Assembly: GCF_014274465.1 (NCBI RefSeq) | Contig: NZ_CP060394.1 | Location: forward strand, 2,604,001 to 2,668,000 | Reading direction: 5' to 3' | Source: Alloacidobacterium dinghuense | GTDB taxonomy: Bacteria > Acidobacteriota > Terriglobia > Terriglobales > Acidobacteriaceae | Length of the DNA: 64,000 bases | In this document: piece by piece, positions 24,891 to 36,155 of the stretch | Numbering within the stretch: the first letter of the stretch is position 1 | How the letters are laid out: each line of letters begins with the position of its first letter | The notes under the pieces: generated by a model | What the model was told of the DNA's origin: nothing | Database searches by the model: none | Seen by the model: only the letters and a program-made list of their open reading frames with translations | Translations under genes and position numbers: made by a program

Positions 24891-27800
24891 TTACGACAAC
24901 AGTGACAATATTCCTACAAGCGGAATGCGGACCCAATCCGGCCGATTGTTAAGCTCATAACCAAGCTCATAGAGGGCCTTATCCAGCACATATGCATTCA
25001 GGACAAGCTGAAACGCCTCATCATTGCGTGGAACGATCGTAGACTCTGCGGCCGTTTGTCGATAGGCGCGCAGAAATTCTTCAGCGACCGCTGAAACCCA
25101 TAACCTCGCCCATGGCTCCATCTGGTGAGGATCTTCCGGACGCCGCGTTGTATGTTTCGCCATCGCTGAGAATGCAGCGTAATGAAAGGATCGCAGCATC
25201 CCTGCCACGTCTTTCAAGGGCACCTGCTTTCGTCTTCGCTCTACAAGAGTGCGAGCTGGCTCACCTTCAAAGTCAAGAATTACAAAGTCGGCCTTCGCTC
25301 TGAGTACTTGTCCGAGGTGATAGTCACCATGGATTCGGGTCCGCACAAGATTTTCTTTCACTTTGGCCAACTGGCGTAAGCCGGCGATTGTGTCTCGCCT
25401 CTTGCTTAAGACCAGAGCCCCCATTTCAACAGAATCGTCCGCGAGATGAGATAGATTGGCCTTCAACAGTTCCATCATTTGTGCCGCATGGTTCGCAAGT
25501 TCGGCGCTGATCTGCTCTATCTCCTTTGCCGAAACAATTTCCGGCCGAAACTCTTCGATCTCATCAGACGATGCGAGCGCCAAATGCATCTCGGCAGTTC
25601 TGCGGCCGAGCATACTCGCCGCTTCAAGGTAAAAGCCCGCATGCGAACGCACCGACTCAATCTCGGTCGCCGCATGGCTGTCCAGCGGAAGTGAAGCCGA
25701 AGCGCAGCTTTCGAAATAGCGCTCCAATTCTTCCAGCGTCCATTGCCATCCATCACCTTGGTTGGCAACAAGTCCCTGGAGCATTACAAGTGTTGCAGGC
25801 GACTGGCCGTCTCTCGAGTATTCAATCGATCCGCCAAACGGTGCAATCTGCGTGAAATTGGTGCGCTCGGTAAAAAACCGCGCAATTTCCGTATCAGGAT
25901 TCGGCCCGAATTCCTGTTTACGGAAACACTTCATTATAAGTTGATCACCAAACAGGATCGATGTGTTGCTCTGTTCTGCCGAACTACGTCGCACAGAAAC
26001 ATCATCATCCACACCACGCATTAGTTCGGCGAGCACCCTGCTCGACGACCCGCGAATGGTTCCATACCTGCTCTGGATCGTCTCATCTTGCGAGATAACC
26101 GAAAGAAGCTTGCGGCAAGCGCTCTCACGGACTGGAGCGTCGCACAAAAGTCCCTCGCTATCAGATGTGCGGACATTTGCGACAATCGCATTCGAATTTG
26201 TGTCTCTCACCACCTGTGCAGCTTCGCCGTAAAGAACGCTCAATGGCACGAAGTAGCTCTCCATCCCGCCCTCGACGAACTCAACGTTTACCATCACAAG
26301 CGCAGAGCGGCCATCATCGAACGGACACCAGTCTGTGACCGTCGCAGACATGATTTGCTTTGACTTGGATCCAAACCAACGTTGCCGTTGCAGGAACTCC
26401 GGCAGTACAGTCGCTTTCAGCTGATCGCCGTTGGGACCGGTAAAAATGGCTTCCCAATCAGCTTCACGAGCAGTCTCAATCGCCACCTTCGGGCTCTCAT
26501 TGACCGCGGGCTCACCCCAATTCGCCGACGCGGGCTGGATCTCCAGCCAGAGAAAGCCATAGGGACCGATCGTCAAAGGATACGCCTGCTTGGTAATCGT
26601 CGGAAATTCCACGTAGCCAAGCATTTCAATCGGCGTCATCCCCTCGAACTCAGCTAAGTCGAGTTGCACGGGCTGCGCGAAACGCGAGAGATTCGCCAGG
26701 CATAGTACCTGCTCATTACCGTACTGACGAACGTACGCAAGCACTTTTCTGTTCGCTGACGGCAAAAACTTGAGCGTCCCTCGTCCGAAAACCTGAAACA
26801 GCTTGCGCAAAGCGATCATGTTGCGCATCCAGTTCAGAAGCGATGACGCATCGCTCTGCTGCGCTTCTACGTTGATCGCCTGATACCCCCAGACTGGATC
26901 CATAATTACTGGGCTGTAGAGTTGCGCTGGGTTGGCCCGCGAAAATCCTGCATTGCGATCAGCCGTCCACTGCATTGGGGTACGTACGCCATTGCGATCA
27001 CCGAGATAAATGTTATCGCCCATCCCGATCTCGTCGCCGTAATAGAGAATGGGCGTTCCTGGAAAAGAAAACAAAATACTATTCAGTAGCTCGATGCGTC
27101 GACGGTTGTTGTCAACGAGCGCAGCCAGCCTGCGCCGTATTCCGATATTGATGCGCATTCGTGGGTCCGCACTATATGCCAAATACATGTAGTCGCGCTC
27201 ATCATCCGTCACCATTTCGAGTGTCAACTCATCATGGTTACGTAAAAACAAACCCCATTGACAGCTCTCGGGAATCTCGGGCGTCTGCGCCATGATTTCC
27301 GTAATTGGCAGACGGTCTTCCTGGCGCAGCGCCATGTAAATGCGCGGCATCAGCGGAAAGTGAAATGCCATGTGGCATTCGTCGCCGTCGCCAAAATACG
27401 GACGCACATCCGTCGGCCACTGGTTCGCTTCCGCCAGAATTACCCGATTGCTGTAGCCCTCATCCATCGCGGCACGAATTTTCTTGATCGTCGCGTGGGT
27501 TTCCGGGAGATTTTCGCAGTTGGTGCCGTCGCGCTCGACGATGTATGGAATCGCATCCAAACGCAGCGCATCCACCCCCATGTCAAGCCAATAACGGAGG
27601 ATCTTTAGCACCTCTTCCATAACCAGCGGGTTGTCGTAGTTCAAATCCGGCTGATGCGAAAAGAAGCGATGCCAGAAATATGCCTGCGCCACCGGATCCC
27701 ATGTCCAGTTTGATTTCTCTGTGTCAGTGAAAATGATGCGGGCGTCTTTGTACTTCTGGTCTGTATCGCTCCAGACGTAGAAATCGCGCTCGGGTGACCC

Positions 27801-28220
27801 TGAGGGTGCATGGCGCGCGCGCTGGAACCATGGATGCTGATCGGACGAGTGATTGATAACCAGCTCAATCATCACCTGCAGGCCACGCTGGTGTGCCGCA
27901 TCCAGGAAGGCCTTGAAATCGTCGAGCGTTCCATAGCTGGGGTGGACTGTCAGATAATCGGCGATGTCATAGCCGTCATCACGTAGGGGCGACGGAAAGA
28001 ATGGCAAAAGCCATAAGCAGGTAACACCCAGGTCCTGCAGATAATCGAGCTTCTGCATCAGCCCCGGGAAGTCGCCGATGCCATCACTATTGCTGTCTGC
28101 GAAGGCACGCACATGCAACTCATAGATGATCGCGTCCTTATACCAAAGAGGATCACTTGCACTGCCCGCTTTTTTTGCTCTTCTCACTGGAGTTATGTGC
28201 GTGCCCATCGTCGCGCCCAC
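24891..28220 (-). CDS. treS: Trehalose synthase-maltokinase fusion (TreS-Pep2), 1109 aa
   Basis: Interconverts trehalose and maltose, then phosphorylates maltose to maltose 1-phosphate, the donor for GlgE. The N-terminal GH13 domain (about 20-580) shows [29 protein letters not shown], the nucleophile Asp in [10 protein letters not shown], the acid Glu in ILAEANQW and [12 protein letters not shown]. The C-terminal maltokinase domain (about 610-1100) has the kinase-like block [12 protein letters not shown] followed by [10 protein letters not shown]. Fusion of the two enzymes is known in several phyla. Start is GTG 28220, 2 nt after the glgE stop, or ATG 28208; neither has an obvious ribosome site, suggesting translational coupling. 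Confidence 0.95.
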   Translation of the reverse strand: MGATMGTHITPVRRAKKAGSASDPLWYKDAIIYELHVRAFADSNSDGIGDFPGLMQKLDYLQDLGVTCLWLLPFFPSPLRDDGYDIADYLTVHPSYGTLDDFKAFLDAAHQRGLQVMIELVINHSSDQHPWFQRARHAPSGSPERDFYVWSDTDQKYKDARIIFTDTEKSNWTWDPVAQAYFWHRFFSHQPDLNYDNPLVMEEVLKILRYWLDMGVDALRLDAIPYIVERDGTNCENLPETHATIKKIRAAMDEGYSNRVILAEANQWPTDVRPYFGDGDECHMAFHFPLMPRIYMALRQEDRLPITEIMAQTPEIPESCQWGLFLRNHDELTLEMVTDDERDYMYLAYSADPRMRINIGIRRRLAALVDNNRRRIELLNSILFSFPGTPILYYGDEIGMGDNIYLGDRNGVRTPMQWTADRNAGFSRANPAQLYSPVIMDPVWGYQAINVEAQQSDASSLLNWMRNMIALRKLFQVFGRGTLKFLPSANRKVLAYVRQYGNEQVLCLANLSRFAQPVQLDLAEFEGMTPIEMLGYVEFPTITKQAYPLTIGPYGFLWLEIQPASANWGEPAVNESPKVAIETAREADWEAIFTGPNGDQLKATVLPEFLQRQRWFGSKSKQIMSATVTDWCPFDDGRSALVMVNVEFVEGGMESYFVPLSVLYGEAAQVVRDTNSNAIVANVRTSDSEGLLCDAPVRESACRKLLSVISQDETIQSRYGTIRGSSSRVLAELMRGVDDDVSVRRSSAEQSNTSILFGDQLIMKCFRKQEFGPNPDTEIARFFTERTNFTQIAPFGGSIEYSRDGQSPATLVMLQGLVANQGDGWQWTLEELERYFESCASASLPLDSHAATEIESVRSHAGFYLEAASMLGRRTAEMHLALASSDEIEEFRPEIVSAKEIEQISAELANHAAQMMELLKANLSHLADDSVEMGALVLSKRRDTIAGLRQLAKVKENLVRTRIHGDYHLGQVLRAKADFVILDFEGEPARTLVERRRKQVPLKDVAGMLRSFHYAAFSAMAKHTTRRPEDPHQMEPWARLWVSAVAEEFLRAYRQTAAESTIVPRNDEAFQLVLNAYVLDKALYELGYELNNRPDWVRIPLVGILSLLS

Positions 28221-28222
28221 TA

Positions 28223-30214
28223 TTACAAGTAATAATCAAAATCTTTTTCAGTTCGAACTCGCCGCATCACGCGCATGACGTGTGCCGGAATCTCAAATGG
28301 AGAGAGTTCGACATAGTTTCTCGATCCTTGCCACAGATAACGTTTGTCCGCAAGCTGGTCATGTAACTGAAACGGCTCACGTGGATTCAGCCCCAGTCTA
28401 TTGAGATCTAACTCAACCCATCCCGCTTGAACATGGAAAGGATCGAGATTCACAACTACCAGGACCGTATTGTCGCCTTCCGCACTTCTCTTGCTATAGC
28501 AAATGAGGTAAGGATTATCCGTCGTATGAAAGAACAACTCATGGTTCATTTGCAGAGCAGCATTCTCTCGCCGTGCTTGATTTACCAACCGGATCACGGC
28601 GGTCAGACTTCTCTGAGCAACGATGTCCCACTGTTTTAGCTCATATTTCTCTGAGTTCAAGTATTCTTCGCCGCCTGGCTTCGCCGGGACGTTTTCTAGT
28701 AGCTCAAATGCCGGGCCGTATATCCCATAGTTTGTTCCTAAGGTTCCCGCTAGAACGAGACGCGACACAAACGCTGCCTTGCCGTCTATCTGTAACGATT
28801 CCGGCAAAATGTCGGGCGTATTTGGCCAGAAATTAGGACGGAAGTATTCTTTGATCTCAGTACGCATCAACTGTTCAAGATATTCCGTGATTTCCGGCTT
28901 CGTGTTTCTCCATGTGAAATACGTGTAGGACTGCGAGAATCCGAGTTTTGCAAGACGTTCCATCACGCGAGGACGCGTGAATGCCTCCGCCAGGAAAAGC
29001 ACATCCTCGTGGTCGCGCTTGATTTCAGCGATGGCCCACTCCCAGAACAGAAACGCCTTCGTGTGTGGATTATCGACGCGGAAAATACGGACACCCTGTT
29101 CAATCCAGAAGACGAACACGCCTTTCAGCGCATCCCAGAGTTCCGACCAATCTTCGCTCTCAAAATCTAGAGGATAAATATCCTGGTATTTCTTCGGCGG
29201 GTTTTCCGCGTATTGGATAGACCCATCGGCTCGATGCTTAAACCATGAAGGATGCTCTTTCACCCATGGGTGATCCGGCGAGCATTGAAAGGCGATGTCC
29301 ATGGCCATTTCCAGCCCAAAGTCTTTCGCCCTTGCCTCCAGACGTTTGAAATCGTCAAGCGTCCCCAGCTCGGGATGGATCGATGTATGACCACCCAGAT
29401 GAGAACCAATCGCCCATGGGCTTCCGACATCGCCTGTTTCTGCAGTTACGGAATTGTTTTTGCCTTTTCGAAAACTCTGCCCTATCGGATGTATTGGAGG
29501 TAGATAGAGAACATCAAAGCCCATGCCCGCGACGTATTCCAAGCGTGCTTCTGCATCCTGGAACGTTCCATGCTTTCCAGGAATAGCTGAACATGAACGC
29601 GGAAACATCTCATACCAACTGGAGAAGCGCGCCTTATTACGATCGACAACAACGCGCAGTTCCCGCTCATATTTTGTTTCGAGGTCAGTGTCCGGGTAGC
29701 GCTCCATCGTTGCGGCAAGTTTTGCGTCAAGAGCTACTACCTTGGTGTCTTCATCTCCACTCTTAGTTCTCAGGATGCGAGCCCATTCGCTCAGTTGGAT
29801 TGCATCCTCGCCTTTCGCGCGCTTCGCTACCTGCTCCACGAGAATGCCGCCCGTTTGTAGTTCCAGAGCGACATCTTGACCAGCCTCAAGCCGCTTCATC
29901 AAGTCGCTTCGCCAAGTGCCGAAGTGATCGACGCTCCCTACGATCGCGTAGAAGTATTCTCCCTGCCGATTGACGCGGAATGAAGCCTGCCAGCGATCAT
30001 TCCCCAGCGACTCCATCTTGACGCGAAGCGGAGCTTCATCCTTGCGGCGGAACAAGAGATAGCAGACCACTCGATCATGTCCGTCCCCAAAGACGTTTGC
30101 TTCTATTCGAACCGAGTCGCCAACAATACGCTTGATTGGAAAACGGCCTGCGTCGATCTCAGGATCAACGCCTTCAATCACTACGCGTTTTCTTCCATCT
30201 ACAGGCTTCGTCAT
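28223..30214 (-). CDS. glgE: Alpha-1,4-glucan:maltose-1-phosphate maltosyltransferase, 663 aa
   Basis: Extends alpha-1,4-glucans using maltose 1-phosphate. GH13_3 marks are clear: an N-terminal carbohydrate-binding-like domain (about 1-120), the catalytic-domain region [20 protein letters not shown], the nucleophile Asp in [11 protein letters not shown], the acid Glu in [12 protein letters not shown] and [15 protein letters not shown], which is specific to GlgE. Length matches. It leads the operon glgE, treS-maltokinase, GT-like protein, channel-like protein, so donor synthesis and use are encoded together. ATG 30214 has no strong ribosome site. Confidence 0.96.
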   Translation of the reverse strand: MTKPVDGRKRVVIEGVDPEIDAGRFPIKRIVGDSVRIEANVFGDGHDRVVCYLLFRRKDEAPLRVKMESLGNDRWQASFRVNRQGEYFYAIVGSVDHFGTWRSDLMKRLEAGQDVALELQTGGILVEQVAKRAKGEDAIQLSEWARILRTKSGDEDTKVVALDAKLAATMERYPDTDLETKYERELRVVVDRNKARFSSWYEMFPRSCSAIPGKHGTFQDAEARLEYVAGMGFDVLYLPPIHPIGQSFRKGKNNSVTAETGDVGSPWAIGSHLGGHTSIHPELGTLDDFKRLEARAKDFGLEMAMDIAFQCSPDHPWVKEHPSWFKHRADGSIQYAENPPKKYQDIYPLDFESEDWSELWDALKGVFVFWIEQGVRIFRVDNPHTKAFLFWEWAIAEIKRDHEDVLFLAEAFTRPRVMERLAKLGFSQSYTYFTWRNTKPEITEYLEQLMRTEIKEYFRPNFWPNTPDILPESLQIDGKAAFVSRLVLAGTLGTNYGIYGPAFELLENVPAKPGGEEYLNSEKYELKQWDIVAQRSLTAVIRLVNQARRENAALQMNHELFFHTTDNPYLICYSKRSAEGDNTVLVVVNLDPFHVQAGWVELDLNRLGLNPREPFQLHDQLADKRYLWQGSRNYVELSPFEIPAHVMRVMRRVRTEKDFDYYL

Positions 30215-30460
30215 GATCTAACCGTTCTAACTGAAATAGACGCACGATACCCCTCGCGCCTGCTGGATGGCCGGACCTCTCCAGTAAGAAGATGCCTCCT
30301 GGAGAGAATTCGTTCCTTGCGATCCGAAAGTATTTTGGGGTGAAGCACGTGCGCGAAAACAATATACGCCATGGCGTTGTCGCGAAACGCATAATGGCCC
30401 AGAAGTAGACTAGAACATGTTGGGATACTTGCGCCGCCAGGCTCCTGACGGCGCTGGCCG
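30215..30460. other. Intergenic region upstream of glgE
   Basis: No gene is visible. It must hold the glgE promoter. At 30431-30454 an imperfect GC hairpin (GCGCCGCCAG, loop GCTC, CTGACGGCGC, one mismatch) lies just past the stop of the GT2 gene; it lacks a T-run, so termination is uncertain. Confidence 0.3.
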
Positions 30461-31453
30461 CTAATTCTCCTGCAGCAGACTCGGCTCCTCGGGCGACCGC
30501 AGACGCACAAGCCGGTCAATCGTGTAAGGAGCGCGCTGCGTTGCAGTGTGGTAATGCCGCACTTGAAGTTCACCAAGAAGCCCAATCGCAAGCATTTGAA
30601 TGCCCGCGAGAATCAACACGCCGGCGATCACAAAGAGCGGCCCGTGCTGGTCCATCACATGCTGATGCGTGAACAGTTTCAGCAGCAACAGAAAGAACGA
30701 AATTGCTCCTCCACCAAGCATGCTCAGCGCGCCGAAACTGCCGAAGAAGTGCAACGGACGCGTCATGTACTTCAACAGAAAACGAATCGTCAGCAGATCG
30801 AAGAAGACGCGGAAGGTCCGGCCAATACCGTAGTGCGATTTTCCTCTCTCGCGATTCACATTCTTGATCGGAACTTCGCAGATGCTGGCTCCATACCAGG
30901 AGGCCAATGCGGGAATAAACCGATGCATCTCGCCGTAGAGCGGAATATTGTGGATGACTTCCCGGCGATACGCCTTGAATGTCGTGCCAAAATCGTGGAT
31001 ATCCACACCCGAGAGTTTGGCCATCAGCCAATTAGCACAACGTGACGGAATCCGCCGCATCACGAAGTTGTCGATGCGCTCCTTGCGCCATCCGCTTACG
31101 ACGTCGTAGCCCTCTTCCAGCTTTTCGAGGAAGTTCGGAATCTCATAAGGATCATGCTGCAGGTCGCCATCCATGGCCAGAATGAATTCGCCTTGGGCAT
31201 GATCGAAACCGGCCGCCAGGGCCGACGTCTGACCAAAATTGCGCCGCAGCTTGACAACCAGCACGCGGCTGTCGACCGCGGCAATCTCTTCCAGCATCTT
31301 GTAAGTGCGGTCGCTCGATCCGTCATCCACAAACACCAGTTCGAAGCTGTCGCCTACCTGCTCCATCACGGCCTTCAGACGGTCATAAAGAGTGGTTACA
31401 TTATCTTCTTCGTTGTGAAAAGGGACGACGATGGAATACTTCGGCATATCCAT
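30461..31453 (-). CDS. Family 2 glycosyltransferase, GtrB/DPM1-like, with two membrane helices, 330 aa
   Basis: Transfers a sugar from a nucleotide donor to a polyprenyl phosphate, by similarity to the GtrB/ArnC/dolichol-phosphate mannosyltransferase group. The GT-A core has YSIVVPFHNEEDNV, FVDDGSSD, the metal-binding region FILAMDGDLQHDP and DFGTTFKAYRR. Two C-terminal membrane helices (about 240-265 and 280-305) are typical. Start is ATG 31453 (MDMPKYS) or ATG 31447 (MPKYS); an upstream TTG-type extension has no support. A TATAAT sequence (31457-31462) lies right before the start codon. Confidence 0.88.
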   Translation of the reverse strand: MDMPKYSIVVPFHNEEDNVTTLYDRLKAVMEQVGDSFELVFVDDGSSDRTYKMLEEIAAVDSRVLVVKLRRNFGQTSALAAGFDHAQGEFILAMDGDLQHDPYEIPNFLEKLEEGYDVVSGWRKERIDNFVMRRIPSRCANWLMAKLSGVDIHDFGTTFKAYRREVIHNIPLYGEMHRFIPALASWYGASICEVPIKNVNRERGKSHYGIGRTFRVFFDLLTIRFLLKYMTRPLHFFGSFGALSMLGGGAISFFLLLLKLFTHQHVMDQHGPLFVIAGVLILAGIQMLAIGLLGELQVRHYHTATQRAPYTIDRLVRLRSPEEPSLLQEN

Positions 31454-31456
31454 ATA

Positions 31457-31462
31457 ATTATA
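31457..31462 (-). promoter_or_regulatory. TATAAT box adjoining the GT2 start codon
   Basis: A perfect TATAAT on the minus strand ends 3 nt before ATG 31453 and 9 nt before ATG 31447. If used as a -10 box the message would start near 31450, making ATG 31447 essentially leaderless. No consensus -35 is seen at the usual distance. Confidence 0.35.
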
Positions 31463-31601
31463 GACTTTCGACCCGCCGAACCGGCTCAAACATTCACCGA
31501 GCAGAATCCGAACCCGCACCTCTCACTACTGACACCATGCTGTCAGCAGCCCTCTCGTACGCTGATTTTGCAGTCAATTCCGCCCCATCAGAGAGGACAT
31601 T

Positions 31602-31985
31602 ATGCCAACCGCACAGGAAACAGCTACATCCACAATCGTGTGGTTTGAGATTCCCGCCACCGACTTTCCCCGCGCCATTCAGTTCTACGAAACAATTCTT
31701 GGCTCGCCTTTGATTCACCAGGCTGCCTGGCCGAATCTGGCCATCTTCCCCTATCAAAAACCAGGCGTCTCAGGTGCCATCGGCTATGGTGAAGGGTTCA
31801 AACCGGCAGGAGACGGCGTCATTATCTACCTCAATTGCGATGGCAAATTCGACGCGGTTCTTAACCGCGTGGAAACGGCCGGCGGAGCCATCGTTGAGCC
31901 AAAGAACCATTTGCCCGGAGTAGGTTGGATTGCTCAAATCCGTGACAGCGAAGGTAACCGTATTGGCTTGCATGCCGCAGCCTAG
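31602..31985 (+). CDS. VOC-superfamily (glyoxalase/bleomycin-resistance fold) protein, 127 aa
   Basis: A single vicinal-oxygen-chelate domain. The N-terminus has VWFEIPATDFPRAIQFYETILG, the classic first beta-alpha module; the C-terminus has GWIAQIRDSEGNRIGLHA with the terminal metal-ligand region. The start ATG 31602 is preceded by AGAGAGGAC. Proteins of this size range over glyoxalase-like enzymes, dioxygenases and resistance proteins; the substrate cannot be told. It stands 38 nt before a WYL regulator on the same strand and may be co-transcribed. Confidence 0.85.
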   Translation: MPTAQETATSTIVWFEIPATDFPRAIQFYETILGSPLIHQAAWPNLAIFPYQKPGVSGAIGYGEGFKPAGDGVIIYLNCDGKFDAVLNRVETAGGAIVEPKNHLPGVGWIAQIRDSEGNRIGLHAAA

Positions 31986-32023
31986 GGAGTGGATCCCAAA
32001 CAAAAGCTCTAAGATGGTCCGGT

Positions 32024-32722
32024 ATGCGTCGCGCCGACCGGCTCTTTCGAATCGTCCAACTGTTGCGCTCTGGGCGGCTGCAAACAGCGCGCCATCTCGC
32101 CGAAAAGCTACAGGTCTCACACCGCACCATTTACCGCGATGTGCAAGACCTGCAGCTTTCCGGGGTTCCCATCACCGGCGAAGCGGGCGTCGGCTATACG
32201 CTGCGTCGCGACTTCGACATTCCGCCGCTGATGTTTGATCGCGAAGAAATTGCCGCGCTCGTCCTCGGAGCACGCATGGTGCAAGCCTGGGGTGGCATGC
32301 AGCTTGCTGAGGCTGCCAATCGCGCCATTCGCAAGATTGAAGCCGTACTTCCGACCGACCTGCGTGAGCGCGTTGACGATGTCTTGCTCTACGCGCCAGG
32401 TTTTCGCGCCCCCGCAGAAGTTCGCACCAGACTCGATACATTGCATACAGCGGCACAGGACCGCCGAGTTGTCCTCATCGCTTACGCGCGCGAAGACGGT
32501 CAACAAAGCGTACGACGCGTGCATCCGCTGGCTCTTTATTTCTGGGGTGGCGCATGGACGCTGGCTGCCTGGTGTGAGCTGCGAAACGATTTCCGTAGTT
32601 TTCGTGTAGACAGAATGGAACATCTGGAGAGCTTGGGCGAGATATTCGTTCCCAAAGCAGGCCAAATGCTCTCTGATTTCCTGCGGCATATTCGCGCCGA
32701 ACTCGACCGTAGAGATTCATGA
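32024..32722 (+). CDS. YafY-type HTH-WYL transcriptional regulator, 232 aa
   Basis: A DNA-binding regulator. The N-terminal HTH_11 (DeoR-like) domain is clear: ADRLFRIVQLLRSGRLQTARHLAEKLQVSHRTIYRDVQDL. A WYL domain occupies about residues 140-225 (VLIAYAREDGQQSVRRVHPLALYFWGGAWTLAAWCELR, with FRSFRVDRM). WYL domains are thought to sense ligands, in some cases nucleic acids. It follows the VOC gene closely and probably controls it or itself; this is inference. Confidence 0.9.
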   Translation: MRRADRLFRIVQLLRSGRLQTARHLAEKLQVSHRTIYRDVQDLQLSGVPITGEAGVGYTLRRDFDIPPLMFDREEIAALVLGARMVQAWGGMQLAEAANRAIRKIEAVLPTDLRERVDDVLLYAPGFRAPAEVRTRLDTLHTAAQDRRVVLIAYAREDGQQSVRRVHPLALYFWGGAWTLAAWCELRNDFRSFRVDRMEHLESLGEIFVPKAGQMLSDFLRHIRAELDRRDS

Positions 32723-32740
32723 ATCGATGAAAAGTCACGC

Positions 32741-32773
32741 CAAGAATGAAAGGGCGGAACCGAGGTCCCGCCC
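32741..32773 (-). terminator. Likely terminator of the TonB-receptor gene
   Basis: On the minus strand, GGGCGG (32768-32773) pairs with CCGCCC (32752-32757) and is followed by TTTCATTCTT. It lies 20 nt beyond the receptor stop. Confidence 0.55.
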
Positions 32774-32792
32774 GGAGCCATTAGCTGCCTAA

Positions 32793-35700
32793 TCAGAAAG
32801 TGAAACGTGCGCCTATCTGAATCAGACGGGGACTGGCCGCCGCCGTGATCTTGCCGTTCAGTGTGGACGCAAGGTTCGCCGTCGGCGCATTGAGGCTCAC
32901 CATATTGAAGGCGTTCGTGGCCTCACCGCGTAACTGCAACGTGAAGCGCTCAAAACTAATATTGCGGAATACCCCCAAGTCGATATCCCGGTAACCCGGT
33001 GCACGAAGATAGTCGCGCGGCGTGTTGCCATCCGCGCCACCCGGACCAATACCCAGACCCGGACCGTTAGCCGTAAATGCATTGATGTTGAACCACTCGG
33101 CGGCAGCGGTAGCGCGCTTTCGATGGGAATTCAGAAATGCGTTCTGACCGGCAACAAGGTTTGGGCGGCTGTTATTGGCGCTGTCAAAGTTCTTGTTTGA
33201 ACCGGTTACGATGTTCACCGGTGCGCCGCTGTTGAGAGTTGCGATCGACGATATCGTCCAGCCATTCGCAAGCTGCTTCATGAAGAAGTTCCCACCCCTG
33301 TAGTAGTCGATATTCCAGATGCCCGAGATGCTGGCCATGCTGCGTCGATCATTGTCCGTCGGGCCTCGTTCCTCCCATAAATTGGCGAAATCCTGCGCAT
33401 AGGCAATTCCGACAGCTGACTCATTGGAGCTTTGGAACGAATGGCTCCAGACATAAAAGCCGTTGAGCATGAGGTTGTGCGTCAATCGCCGCTGCACTGA
33501 AAACTGCATAGAGTTATACGAAGCGGTCTGGTTTGTTGTAAGAAATATGTTCTGCCCCAAAACACCCGGATCGTAGGGACGCCGCGCATTGATGCTGGTC
33601 TGCGAGGTGCTAGCTCCCGGCGCATAGGGTGCGTAATTGTCGTCGATCATGATCGGAAGATCGTGCGACAACGTACCAACGTAGGCGAGCGTCGCGGTGA
33701 ACTGGCCCGGCAACTGTTGCTGAACCGAGCTGTTGATTTGATAGACAAGCGGCCATTGGGCGTCTTTTGAAATGCTCTCGATGCTTGCGGCGGGCAGGAA
33801 GCGTGGATTCGACGGAGTGTACGTATATGGAAATGGATCTCCATTAGGAAAAGATGCCGGATTTCCGTAGACGTTCGTAAACGAGACAATCGAGTTGAAA
33901 GTCTGGCGAATGGCGAAGGGCTGCGCGTTGGCTGGCTGGTTCCACTCATTGCCGCTTACGCTGCCATAGAAAATACCTCCAGCGGCGCGAACTGCCGTTT
34001 TTCCGTCACCGAAGGGATCCCATGCCAGGCCGACACGAGGCGAGATGTGGTGCCAGCGCAGGTCGGCGATGCCTCGCGGTATGCCTTTGTCACCTGGAAA
34101 AAGCATGCCCAGAGGTGCGCTGGGAACGACCGTTGATTGAACATTAGGCACAAAACTAGCGGTAAGGTTCGAAGACTCGACAGGCGGGACGTCAATATCC
34201 CACCGCAATCCCAGGTTCGCCATCAGCCTCGGGGTCAAGCGGTAATCGTCCTCGATAAATAGCGCGGTATGCCAGTCGCTCAGGAGCCCATGGTAAGGAG
34301 TGTCCTGTTCCATCGTATTGACCTGACCGGTGACAAAATCGGCGAGCGCGTTCCCGGTGGTCGTGGGGGCGGATGTTTGAAAGGTGAAAACTCCGAAGTT
34401 ATACAGGTTTCCCACGATCATGTTCTTGTCCAGCGCCAGCTCGCCGCCGAAATTGAGCGAGTGTTTGCCCTTGGTCATGGTGACCAGGTCGCGTAATGAA
34501 TAGAAGTCCGTGGTAGTCACCGGGCCCGCGAGCGCTCCCCCAACACCGAAATATCCGGAGACGGTAAGCTGAGGCAACGCTTTCGGCCCTTGAATCGTGA
34601 AATTTGATCCGAGATCCCCAAGAGAAGTCGCCGGGAGATTGACCCGTCCTCCCGCTACTCTCGTAAAGCCGATCCAGGTCTGATTGGCGGTCGTTGGGCT
34701 GAAAGTATGAACATCGCTGATATTCACGTTTTGCTGGGTAGAGAATGACTGGTTGATATCCCAGAGCAGATTGGTGGTCGTCGACCCGTTGGCATTTTGG
34801 GTGGATTTGAGATAGAAGTAGGTCGCTGAAAGATGATCCTTGGTGCCAAGAACTTGATCGTATTTCCCCAGATATTCGTTCTGATTTGTCGGACCGGTGA
34901 AAAACCCCGTCCAGGCATTGTTCGCGCTATTAGGCAGAGGAATGTACTTGCCAATGATGTTTGCGGCTGTAGGGTCTAACAACGCAGACGGAACGCATCC
35001 CACAGTCGGCACCTGGCAGTTAGGAGAACCGTTGGTGCCATCCACCTTGGTCTTGGTGCCGGGCAAATTCGGAATCACCTTCGATTGCGTGAAGTCACCC
35101 TGCCGCTCCAGCGCTGTGGGAACCACGCCGCCGCTGAGGAACTGCCCCACAGTTTGCCGCAATCCGGCATAGCTGAAGAAAAAGAAGGCCTTATCGCGCT
35201 TGATCGGACCGCCGACCGTGCCGCCAAACTGGTTGCGGTGATATGGCGGGTTCAGGGTTGCATTCCACGGAGTCGCGTTCAAATCAGTATTGCGCACGAA
35301 TTCAAATAGAGAACCGTGAAACTGATTCGTCCCCGAGCGCGTTACCGTATTGACTACAGCGCTCGACATACGGCCATACTGGGCAGAGAAGTTGCTGGTT
35401 TCTACGCGAAACTCCTCAAGCGCATCCGGGTTGGGCAGCGGGTTTCCATAGTTGCGGATGCCGGTCATGTTGCTGCCGCCGTCCAGATAAAAGCTGACCA
35501 TGGGAACGCCGCCGTCTATACCTCCATTAACCACAACCTGCGTCGACGGCACGCCAATCACGTAGTTGGGAGTACCACTGGGATTGGTGGCAGGACTGGC
35601 GCTGTTGGATTGCACGCCCGGCGTGAGCGAAAGCTCCGCATACGCATTGCGATTCACCAGAGGTAGACCAATAATCTCGGCCGGCTGCACGGTTCTCGCC

Positions 35701-36155
35701 AGTGTCGCCGAGTTGGTATCAATAAGGGCTGGCGTTTCTGTAACTGTGACGGTCTGAGTTTCTGCGCCGACTGCCAGAGTAATACTCAGAGCTTGCGTCT
35801 GATCGAGCGCTACAGCAAGATTCTGCTGCACAAATTTCTTAAATCCGGCCTGCTCCACTTCAACGTTGTATGTGCCAACCGGAAGATATTGGATGAAATA
35901 GCTTCCTTCACTGTCTGTTGTGGCCGACCGCGAGAGACCGGTTTCGACATTCGTTGCTCTCACGGCTGCTGCAGGGATCGCCGCACCCTGTTCGTCCTTA
36001 ACGGTTCCTCTGATCGCCCCGGTAATCTGCTGAGCGCCGGAATCGATCGCAAAGCTTACGAGGAATAGTCCGACGGCAAAAACGGCCACAAGAGCGCTGC
36101 GGACGACTCCTTTCCTGCCTCCAAAGAAAATAGACTGCCTCTCAATTGTTTTCAC
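32793..36155 (-). CDS. Oar-like TonB-dependent outer-membrane receptor, 1120 aa
   Basis: A large outer-membrane protein of the acidobacterial Oar-like type. After a signal region (ALVAVFAVGLFLVSFAIDSGAQQ) comes a carboxypeptidase-regulatory-like domain (GAIRGTVKDEQGAAIPAAAVRATN), then a plug-like section (LPLVNRNAYAELSLTPGVQ, and NYGNPLPNPDALEEFRVETSNFSAQYGR) and a long beta barrel ending in ASPRLIQIGARFTF with a terminal Phe. I prefer the GTG start at 36155 (MKTIERQS), which has GGGAG 6 nt upstream, over an extension to 36206. Such receptors may take up oligosaccharides or other large solutes; the substrate is unknown. Confidence 0.92.
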   Translation of the reverse strand: MKTIERQSIFFGGRKGVVRSALVAVFAVGLFLVSFAIDSGAQQITGAIRGTVKDEQGAAIPAAAVRATNVETGLSRSATTDSEGSYFIQYLPVGTYNVEVEQAGFKKFVQQNLAVALDQTQALSITLAVGAETQTVTVTETPALIDTNSATLARTVQPAEIIGLPLVNRNAYAELSLTPGVQSNSASPATNPSGTPNYVIGVPSTQVVVNGGIDGGVPMVSFYLDGGSNMTGIRNYGNPLPNPDALEEFRVETSNFSAQYGRMSSAVVNTVTRSGTNQFHGSLFEFVRNTDLNATPWNATLNPPYHRNQFGGTVGGPIKRDKAFFFFSYAGLRQTVGQFLSGGVVPTALERQGDFTQSKVIPNLPGTKTKVDGTNGSPNCQVPTVGCVPSALLDPTAANIIGKYIPLPNSANNAWTGFFTGPTNQNEYLGKYDQVLGTKDHLSATYFYLKSTQNANGSTTTNLLWDINQSFSTQQNVNISDVHTFSPTTANQTWIGFTRVAGGRVNLPATSLGDLGSNFTIQGPKALPQLTVSGYFGVGGALAGPVTTTDFYSLRDLVTMTKGKHSLNFGGELALDKNMIVGNLYNFGVFTFQTSAPTTTGNALADFVTGQVNTMEQDTPYHGLLSDWHTALFIEDDYRLTPRLMANLGLRWDIDVPPVESSNLTASFVPNVQSTVVPSAPLGMLFPGDKGIPRGIADLRWHHISPRVGLAWDPFGDGKTAVRAAGGIFYGSVSGNEWNQPANAQPFAIRQTFNSIVSFTNVYGNPASFPNGDPFPYTYTPSNPRFLPAASIESISKDAQWPLVYQINSSVQQQLPGQFTATLAYVGTLSHDLPIMIDDNYAPYAPGASTSQTSINARRPYDPGVLGQNIFLTTNQTASYNSMQFSVQRRLTHNLMLNGFYVWSHSFQSSNESAVGIAYAQDFANLWEERGPTDNDRRSMASISGIWNIDYYRGGNFFMKQLANGWTISSIATLNSGAPVNIVTGSNKNFDSANNSRPNLVAGQNAFLNSHRKRATAAAEWFNINAFTANGPGLGIGPGGADGNTPRDYLRAPGYRDIDLGVFRNISFERFTLQLRGEATNAFNMVSLNAPTANLASTLNGKITAAASPRLIQIGARFTF

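Noticed and set aside
30431-30454. GC hairpin as a rho-independent terminator of the GT2 gene
   Set aside because: The stem has a mismatch and no T-run follows on either strand; reported only as part of the intergenic region.
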